From the NCBI RefSeq assembly GCF_018336975.1, contig NZ_CP025572.1:2897930-2961929 (forward strand): a DNA stretch of 64,000 bases. Direction: 5' to 3'. This stretch comes from Marinomonas sp. CT5 (lineage in GTDB: Bacteria; Pseudomonadota; Gammaproteobacteria; Pseudomonadales; Marinomonadaceae). Shown in pieces: positions 59,345 to 64,000 of the stretch (position 1 is its first letter; the number at the start of each line of letters is the position of its first letter). Both the position numbers and the translations under genes were made by a program. Below the pieces are notes generated by a model. The model was not told the origin of the DNA and did not search any database. It saw nothing but the letters and a program-made list of their open reading frames with translations.

Positions 59345-60490
59345 ATGAAAAAAGTACTACTCACCTTGGTTCCCTCTTTACTTCTAGCAGCAACAGCGAA
59401 CGCCAGTAGTATTATTAAGACAGATAACTCCAGCTTGGATATTTTTGGTCGTGCAAAATTTACAGCGCAAGACGACTCTGAAAAAAGTAGCTCTTCCAGT
59501 TTTAGCACTCGTTTAGGCGTTAAAGGAGAAATGAAAGACGGAAACGGCACTAACGCCTTTTTTATGACAAGTTGGGAAATGCTTTCTTCTTCTGATAAGT
59601 CAGCATCGAATAATACTAAAACGGTAAAAGTTGCAAACCCTGATAAACCACAGATTAAATCTGAAAGACTTGATGTTCTTTCATCATCTGCCAGCAGCGA
59701 CAACATATCAGCTCGCTATCAATTCGTAGGACTAGGCTTTGATGGTATTGGAAAATTTACATTTGGCCAAACAGACACGCCTTTTTACACTCTAGTCACT
59801 AGCGCTACTGATATTTTTCAATATAGCGGTCTTGAAGCGTCGGCTAACACGTACGGCACTCCTACTCGTGCGTCTAACTTAGCTCTTTACTCAAACTCAT
59901 TTGGCAAACTTTCTGTTCAGGCATCTTATCAATTCGAAACAAAAAAGGGCAGTAACTCAGAAAGTGGTTCTGTTATAGATGTATTTGATGGTGGACTAAA
60001 TACGGCAAATTTCAACACTCAAAAAAATGCTTATAGTGCCGCTGCTGCTTACGCTCTTAGCGATGCTTTAAACCTTCGCGCTGGTTACGCTAATCAGACC
60101 TTTACTGAAGACGCAACGAAATCTAATTATGGTCTAGCTTTTGATTATACACTTGGCAACTTATACCTTGCTGCCGTATACACTAGCACTATTGAAGATG
60201 ACAATAAGAACACAACGACTCGTAATGGCTATGAAGTAGCGGCATCATACAATCTGGACAAATTTACATTCACAACGGGTTATGCATCCGGTACTCAAAC
60301 CAGTGACGTAGCAACAACGACAGACACTGACACCGGAAAAGTTATGAAAAACGATGACATCAGCTATGCTGAAGCATTTAAGCTAGGCGTGACGTACAAA
60401 GTTTTCAACAACGTTACAACCATTGCTCAAATCACGCACAACACAAATGGTTCAGATATTTTTTACGGCGGATTAAATTACTCATTTTAA
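59345..60490 (+). CDS. General porin
   Basis: This protein has 381 residues from the ATG at 59345, nine bases after GAAGGA; an ATG at 59336 directly abuts that site and is less likely. It has a signal peptide (LTLVPSLLLAATANA-SS) and a Gram-negative porin barrel of about 16 strands: LDIFGRAKFTAQDD, FVGLGFDGIGKFTFGQTDTP and a terminal FYGGLNYSF ending in phenylalanine, the usual outer-membrane insertion signal. It would form a trimeric diffusion channel. A long perfect hairpin follows the stop. Confidence 0.9.
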   Translation: MKKVLLTLVPSLLLAATANASSIIKTDNSSLDIFGRAKFTAQDDSEKSSSSSFSTRLGVKGEMKDGNGTNAFFMTSWEMLSSSDKSASNNTKTVKVANPDKPQIKSERLDVLSSSASSDNISARYQFVGLGFDGIGKFTFGQTDTPFYTLVTSATDIFQYSGLEASANTYGTPTRASNLALYSNSFGKLSVQASYQFETKKGSNSESGSVIDVFDGGLNTANFNTQKNAYSAAAAYALSDALNLRAGYANQTFTEDATKSNYGLAFDYTLGNLYLAAVYTSTIEDDNKNTTTRNGYEVAASYNLDKFTFTTGYASGTQTSDVATTTDTDTGKVMKNDDISYAEAFKLGVTYKVFNNVTTIAQITHNTNGSDIFYGGLNYSF

Positions 60491-60516
60491 TATATCGCTA
60501 AAGTTAAGTACTGACA

Positions 60517-60555
60517 GTATCGATTTAATTGCGTAAACCGCAATTAAATCGATAC
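60517..60555 (+). terminator. 17-base perfect hairpin after the porin gene
   Basis: GTATCGATTTAATTGCG (60517-60533), loop TAAAC, CGCAATTAAATCGATAC (60539-60555). It lacks a T-run, so it may protect the message from 3' exonucleases rather than, or as well as, terminate. Confidence 0.7.
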
Positions 60556-60774
60556 AAAATACTCTGCGAAGCATTGGTCTTGATCACAAAATTTACTTTA
60601 CCGCTTTATATCCTTTCCAATAAGCCATTCCTTAAATATTCATCACTATCGAATCCCCCGATTAATCTAATGGCAGACACATTAGGCTGTAATTATTTAA
60701 ATTATAGAGGCTGATTATAATTAGACGAGAAGACACAGTGCTCTGGAAAAATCACTTTTATGTATGCCATATCT

Positions 60775-61392
60775 TTAACTTACTTTATTGACGAGTGCCA
60801 TTAGCCCAACAATCAGCATTTGCACCCCGATAACAGCAAGAATTAATCCCATCAATCGAGTCACTATACTAAGCCCACTTTTACCTATTAAAGATAAAAT
60901 AGTTGAACTGTAAATAAAGCAGATAAAGGTGATGAGGCATAAAACGGCAAATACAGACACAGTCGTTAAAATTCCCATGAAACCACCAGCTGCCGAGTAG
61001 TTCATTGCTGTTGCTATGGTTCCTGGACCGGCAAGAAGTGGAACGGCTAAAGGAGATACTGCTAAATCATCTTCATCGTCACCCTCGGCCGAATGCAACT
61101 TTGAACCATGGCCATTCAACATATGGTATCCCACCACAAAGACTAAAATCCCCCCCGTTATCCTCAGCGCATCAATGGTAATACCGAATAAATGAAAAAT
61201 CGCTTTTCCAAGAACAGAGAAAGCTAGAATGATAAAAAAGGTAATAAGAATCGCCTTACTCGCTACTTTTCTTTGCTCTGATTTACTTCTATCACCAACT
61301 AAACCGGAAAATGCCGCTGTATTTGCAATAGGATTCATAATCGCAAAAAAGCTCATAAACACGGTAATAACCTGTGTATATAAATCACTCAT
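60775..61392 (-). CDS. MarC-family inner membrane protein
   Basis: This 205-residue protein has six membrane segments and the MarC/UPF0056 signature: FFAIMNPIANTAAF near the N terminus and PLAVPLLAGPGTIATAMNY in the middle. An acidic loop (SAEGDDEDD) lies between. Despite the name the family is not clearly linked to multidrug resistance, and its function is unknown. AAAAGGA lies seven bases before its start. A possible 15-codon leader frame precedes it. Confidence 0.88.
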   Translation of the reverse strand: MSDLYTQVITVFMSFFAIMNPIANTAAFSGLVGDRSKSEQRKVASKAILITFFIILAFSVLGKAIFHLFGITIDALRITGGILVFVVGYHMLNGHGSKLHSAEGDDEDDLAVSPLAVPLLAGPGTIATAMNYSAAGGFMGILTTVSVFAVLCLITFICFIYSSTILSLIGKSGLSIVTRLMGLILAVIGVQMLIVGLMALVNKVS

Positions 61393-61428
61393 ATCTTTTT
61401 CCTTTTGTTTAGTCGTTAGAAGAGAAAT

Positions 61429-61476
61429 TTATCTCGATTTTCCCCCGTACTCCAGCATGACTAAAAACTTAGCCAT
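61429..61476 (-). CDS. Possible leader peptide before the marC-like gene
   Basis: A 15-codon frame, MAKFLVMLEYGGKSR, has GGGA about seven bases upstream and ends 36 bases before the marC-like start. It could be a translated leader; it could equally be chance. Only spacing and the ribosome-binding-like site support it. Confidence 0.25.
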   Translation of the reverse strand: MAKFLVMLEYGGKSR

Positions 61477-61846
61477 TCTGGTTTCCCGTGTCGTCAGTTT
61501 CTTCGCTGAGTGGAGCGGGTAGTAAATACGATAGCAATACGAGTTTGACAGTGTTACATAAAAATCATCAGCCTTAGCAGACTATTTTAGTTCCACCAAA
61601 GCTTCAGATAACTAATTGGTTGTCACCATAGCGTTGACTTGTAAGTAGGTATACATGAAGTAAAGTCGAGAAAGCCTTTTCTTATCATCAACACTCTTGG
61701 TGATAATCTCAGGCGGATTGGTTTCAAATGAAAACTGCTCTATTTTTCACCTGAAACCAATTTAATTATTCAGCTTTTTAGTCATTATAAAATGAGCATT
61801 TCAAATCAATAATGGTGATCTTTGTAAGTCGAACTTACCTGACAAA
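61477..61846. other. Gap at the distal end of the cassette array, with two hairpins
   Basis: No credible coding frame. It holds two adjacent inverted repeats: TTATCA...TGATAA (about 61682-61706) and ATTGGTTTCA (61717-61726) with TGAAACCAAT (61752-61761). The second may terminate cassette transcription. I found no R''-type core (GTTR) next to the hydrolase stop, so there is no convincing attC here. Confidence 0.4.
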
Positions 61847-62626
61847 TTAACACTCTGGTGAAAATAAGTTCTTAATATATTGTGAGAACTCTTTTGGCTT
61901 CTCTTGCGGCATCATGTGACTTTCACCACGTAATTCTTTTAATTGGCTATTACCTAATAACTCTGACGTTCTAACGGTTACCAACTTAAAAAGGTCACGA
62001 GTGTTCTCACCATAACCAAAAACAACAGGAACATTGATTTTTGACACAGTTTCAGCATTTATCAAAGGTTGCTCTTTTTGATTGAGCTGATAAGACAAAG
62101 TATATTTTTTAGCAAGCTGAAGAGCCTTCACCGCTTCACTTTGACTATGAAAATAGCCTTGCTCATTTCCTGAGCCATCAATCAAAGACTCCACCGCTTG
62201 CACAAGATTGCCTTGAGAGAAATATTCAAACACAGGACCAAACATCTTGTTAGCATCCCGCTGCCATGCTCCCAATTCTGGTTCTTGTAAACATCCGGGA
62301 TAACCAAGCTCATAGAGAAAAACCTTAGCAACAGACAAGTCGTGCTTTACTAAAGCATTCAAAACCACATCTGCACCATACGACCAGCCAACTATGTTGA
62401 CTGCTTTATCCTTGGAAAGTTGATGAACCAGCTCGGCTAAATCGTCAGCGTGAGTATTTAAACCAAAACCTTCTACATCACCTTCATCAAAACAACGTAA
62501 TGTAATAGACACTACTTCAAAATCAGCAGCTAAATACGCCAAGTGATCATTCCACATAGAGCTATCAGTCAATGCTCCATGAACCAAAACAAGATAATCT
62601 CCGTTACCTTCTCTTTTGTATTTCAT
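61847..62626 (-). CDS. Alpha/beta hydrolase (cassette gene)
   Basis: This 259-residue protein is an alpha/beta hydrolase: LVLVHGALTDSSMWNDHL (oxyanion region), the nucleophile elbow NIVGWSYGADVVLNA, and the acid and base regions VFGYGEN and RGESHMMPQEKP. The substrate is unknown. The start lies 21 bases after an attC core, typical of a gene cassette, and leaves no room for its own promoter. It seems to be the last cassette of the array. Confidence 0.82.
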   Translation of the reverse strand: MKYKREGNGDYLVLVHGALTDSSMWNDHLAYLAADFEVVSITLRCFDEGDVEGFGLNTHADDLAELVHQLSKDKAVNIVGWSYGADVVLNALVKHDLSVAKVFLYELGYPGCLQEPELGAWQRDANKMFGPVFEYFSQGNLVQAVESLIDGSGNEQGYFHSQSEAVKALQLAKKYTLSYQLNQKEQPLINAETVSKINVPVVFGYGENTRDLFKLVTVRTSELLGNSQLKELRGESHMMPQEKPKEFSQYIKNLFSPEC

Positions 62627-62647
62627 TATAAAATCTCGTTAAATTAT

Positions 62648-62768
62648 TAACACCAGCTAAAGTGGCTGACAACCTACTACCAAGAGCTTCCTCTTAACAG
62701 AGTAAACGCAAAAGCCAAATCCAACCAAAACGGCCAAACTTTGCGAGTCAATCTTAAAGCGCTTGTTA
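62648..62768 (-). other. attC site 1 (VCR-like) of the NIPSNAP cassette
   Basis: About 121 bases bounded on the plus strand by TAACACCAGCTAAAGTGG and ATCTTAAAGCGCTTGTTA. The ends are imperfectly complementary (TAACA and TGTTA outermost, AGCTAAAG against CTTAAAGCG inside). Read on the minus strand it begins TAACAAGCGCTTTAAGA and ends CACTTTAGCTGGTGTTA, strongly resembling Vibrio VCR repeats. It starts 11 bases after the NIPSNAP stop. Confidence 0.75.
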
Positions 62769-62779
62769 TCCGTAATTTT

Positions 62780-63085
62780 TTAACCAAGTACAGGCCTAAA
62801 AAAACTACGCTCATAACTGATAATACAGTCTACTTTATCGGCAAATTCGAAAGCTTTAATACACTCAGCGTCATTCTGAGACTTAATGCGATAATCCTCG
62901 TAAGCAGACAAACTTTCAAATGTAAAAAGAGCCAAAGCGATATTATTTGCGCCTTCAGATGGCAGAAAATAGCCATTGTGTTGACCACCAAATTTCTCAA
63001 CGAGAGGGATCCACATTTTCGCGTATTCTTCGAACTCCCTAACCTTCTTGGGATCTATTACATACCTGACATAACAAGTAATCAT
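62780..63085 (-). CDS. NIPSNAP-family protein (cassette gene)
   Basis: This encodes 101 residues from the ATG at 63085; a GTG two codons earlier is closer to AAGGA and cannot be excluded. It matches the NIPSNAP dimeric alpha-beta barrel family: ITCYVRYVIDPKKVREFEEY, GGQHNGYFLPSEGANNIALA and ESLSAYEDYR. Bacterial NIPSNAPs have no established function. It is flanked on both sides by attC sites, so it is a complete integron cassette. Confidence 0.82.
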   Translation of the reverse strand: MITCYVRYVIDPKKVREFEEYAKMWIPLVEKFGGQHNGYFLPSEGANNIALALFTFESLSAYEDYRIKSQNDAECIKAFEFADKVDCIISYERSFFRPVLG

Positions 63086-63126
63086 AAACACTAATTCCTT
63101 CTAATTGCTTGATTTTGTGGGCTAGG

Positions 63127-63246
63127 CAACGCCAAATTAAGGTGAGCACAACACTTACATCTTGTCTAAAACATTATGTCATAAAAACTAAACTAGCTTG
63201 GAGTGAAAGCACCGAGCGTGGTGAATCACTCTTAAATTGTGTGTTA
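63127..63246 (-). other. attC site 2 (VCR-like) of the GNAT cassette
   Basis: About 120 bases bounded on the plus strand by CAACGCCAAATTAAGGTG and CTCTTAAATTGTGTGTTA. The left end shares YAACRCCAnnTWAAG with site 1, and the right end shares TCnnTCTTAAA and TGTTA. The arms are imperfectly complementary. The GNAT stop codon lies inside the GTTA core, as is common in cassettes. Confidence 0.7.
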
Positions 63247-63693
63247 TGTAACAAGCGCCTTAGATAGGCAAATTGAGCGTCTTACACCAACATACTTACC
63301 ATATGCGCCCGACTCTGAATAAGCGTTACGCAGATAAAAATTCACTGCCTTTAAATTAACTCTTCGTGTAGACAGGACGGAATTTTTATAGCCTTTTTCA
63401 ATCGCATAACTTTCGAGTTGTTCAAGTAAATAAGTTCCTGCACCTGGTGTATTTGAGTACATTCGCTTGAGTTCACAAACTTCACTTTGGTGGTACCTAA
63501 AGACCCCACACGCTACTGCAACTTTGTTTAGATACACCACAATACATCCATCTTTCGACGAATCAAAAGCATCAGGTGAAAACGAGCTTTCGCCAGAATC
63601 ATTAGTGATCTGGCTAAGTGATGAGTTCAATTTTGCTACGAGCGATTGAAAGTCAATGTTGTTTGGTTCTACTTTCTTGTGTTCGAATTTCAT
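63244..63693 (-). CDS. GNAT-family N-acetyltransferase (cassette gene)
   Basis: The product has about 149 residues from the ATG at 63693; the frame stays open for 15 more codons into the inverted-repeat arm of the IS element, which are probably not native. It is a GNAT acetyltransferase: KVAVACGVFRYHQSEVCELK, RMYSNTPGAGTYLLEQLESY (acetyl-CoA loop, with GAG in place of the usual GxGxG) and NFYLRNAYSESG. The acceptor is unknown. Acetyltransferases are frequent integron cargo. Its original upstream sequence seems to have been replaced or displaced by the IS110-family element. Confidence 0.8.
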   Translation of the reverse strand: MKFEHKKVEPNNIDFQSLVAKLNSSLSQITNDSGESSFSPDAFDSSKDGCIVVYLNKVAVACGVFRYHQSEVCELKRMYSNTPGAGTYLLEQLESYAIEKGYKNSVLSTRRVNLKAVNFYLRNAYSESGAYGKYVGVRRSICLSKALVT

Positions 63694-63724
63694 ACCTGTC
63701 ACATAGACATAATGACTCCCCACG

Positions 63725-63807
63725 ATGCTAGCCTCCAATTCCGTGGGTTAGTGTAAAACCAGAGCCATAATTAGTGTGTCAACAACTAAATCATGGAGGC
63801 TAGCATG
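63725..63807. repeat. 13-base inverted repeat spanning the transposase ribosome-binding site and start
   Basis: ATGCTAGCCTCCA (63725-63737) is the exact reverse complement of TGGAGGCTAGCAT (63795-63807). The right arm contains the GGAGG ribosome-binding site and the first two bases of the ATG at 63806. A transcript entering from outside would fold and hide both. Confidence 0.85.
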
Positions 63808-64000
63808 ATTGAACATAGCATAGTTTTTATTGGGTTGGACACTCATAAAGAGTTTATTGAAATTGCCTATATCGAGGATCAGCGCGGAGCGACACCTATT
63901 CATTTCGGGCGTATATCAAGCTCTAAGGTGGCTATCAAAAAGTTTGCCCGCCAATTTCAAGCTAAGTATCCCTCTGCCACACTCCATTTTGTTTATGAAG
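63806..64000 (+). CDS. IS110-family transposase, 5' part (runs off the window)
   Basis: The first 65 codons are visible, opening MIEHSIVFIGLDTHKEFIEI, the N-terminal DEDD-type (RuvC-like) domain of IS110 transposases. The first catalytic aspartate is in IGLDTHK. VAIKKFARQFQAKYPSATLH and FVYE follow, the latter being the usual lead to the conserved glutamate. GGAGG lies five bases before the ATG. IS110 elements use a bridge RNA made from a non-coding end; which end cannot be judged here. Confidence 0.88.

Larger units (their letters stand above)
61847..63720 (-). mobile_element. Distal cassettes of a probable chromosomal integron
   Basis: Three minus-strand genes each preceded by a very short non-coding leader, with two ~120-base VCR-like attC sites between them. 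This is the layout of integron gene cassettes (one small promoterless gene plus one attC). Orientation implies that the integrase and attI lie to the right, beyond the IS110-family element and outside this window. The leftmost gene lacks a recognisable attC after it, as expected of the array's far end. Confidence 0.7.
63694..64000 (+). mobile_element. IS110-family insertion sequence, left end (runs off the window)
   Basis: The start of an IS110/IS1111-family transposase gene and its leader. The exact left boundary is not visible; it lies between the GNAT gene and about 63725. These elements make no target duplication, so the border cannot be found from a repeat. A second nested inverted repeat, CCCACG...CGTGGG, lies at about 63718-63747. 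Confidence 0.75.

Noticed and set aside
61477..61846. A third attC site downstream of the alpha/beta hydrolase cassette
   Set aside because: The stop region lacks the GTTR-type core, and the inverted repeats there (ATTGGTTTCA/TGAAACCAAT) do not have attC ends, so I treat this as the array edge or a decayed site.
62741..63094. Plus-strand open frame across the NIPSNAP cassette
   Set aside because: It is antisense to a recognisable family protein and runs into the attC site; no ribosome-binding site is seen.

Overview
The window looks like ordinary chromosome of a marine gammaproteobacterium, most likely an Oceanospirillales member close to Marinomonas. This is inferred from the gene set and neighbourhoods (prc-ybfE-tdk-rdgC, rapA-rluA, miaB-ybeZYX-lnt-leuS-lptE-holA, pqiABC), the fairly AT-rich composition judged by eye, and the VCR-like attC sites at the right end. 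No marker such as 16S rRNA is present, so the genus is a guess. I see no tRNA, rRNA, CRISPR array or prophage.

Layout. 1-975 is the 5' part of gltX (minus strand), followed by the xni exonuclease, a secreted protein of unknown role, tolC and the M18 aminopeptidase gene apeB. 6.2-11.7 kb holds the tail-specific protease prc, a YbfE-like small protein, thymidine kinase, rdgC and a cation efflux transporter. 11.8-17.3 kb holds rmuC, a YigZ/IMPACT protein, the RNA polymerase recycling ATPase rapA and the pseudouridine synthase rluA. 17.3-19.6 kb is accessory in character: a broken higA antitoxin remnant, then four tandem paralogous small membrane proteins. 19.6-24.8 kb has a GFA-fold protein, a histone-deacetylase-family hydrolase, an Hpt plus degenerate HD-GYP signalling protein, an EVE protein, a tandem OmpA-domain protein and a secreted protein.

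25-35.1 kb is the conserved block miaB, phoH-like, ybeY, corC-like, lnt, a zinc-ribbon protein, leuS, lptE, holA. It joins tRNA modification, ribosome and rRNA quality control, lipoprotein acylation, leucine charging, LPS export and the replication clamp loader. 35-39.3 kb has a 2OG-Fe(II) oxygenase-like protein, a flavin reductase-like protein and a striking 871-residue fusion of two cyclic-nucleotide-binding domains, an acyltransferase-like domain and an SGNH hydrolase. A decayed LysE-family exporter remnant lies before dapA.

40.7-49.3 kb mixes metabolic and transport genes: a YeaQ-like protein, an orphan ParA-type ATPase, an oxaloacetate decarboxylase-like enzyme, a secreted tannase-family esterase, a Na+/H+ antiporter, an RsbQ-like hydrolase and a homocysteine methyltransferase. 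49.4-52.9 kb is pqiCBA (minus strand), an intermembrane lipid transport system. 53-61.4 kb holds envelope, stress and porin genes and an rluF-like gene with a long basic tail.

The right end (61.8-64 kb) is the most interesting part. Three minus-strand genes (alpha/beta hydrolase, NIPSNAP, GNAT) are separated by two ~120-bp sites with the hallmarks of VCR-like integron attC sites. They are therefore probably the distal cassettes of a chromosomal integron whose integrase would lie to the right of the window. An IS110-family element begins immediately beside the last visible cassette, and a 13-bp inverted repeat covers its transposase ribosome-binding site and start codon.
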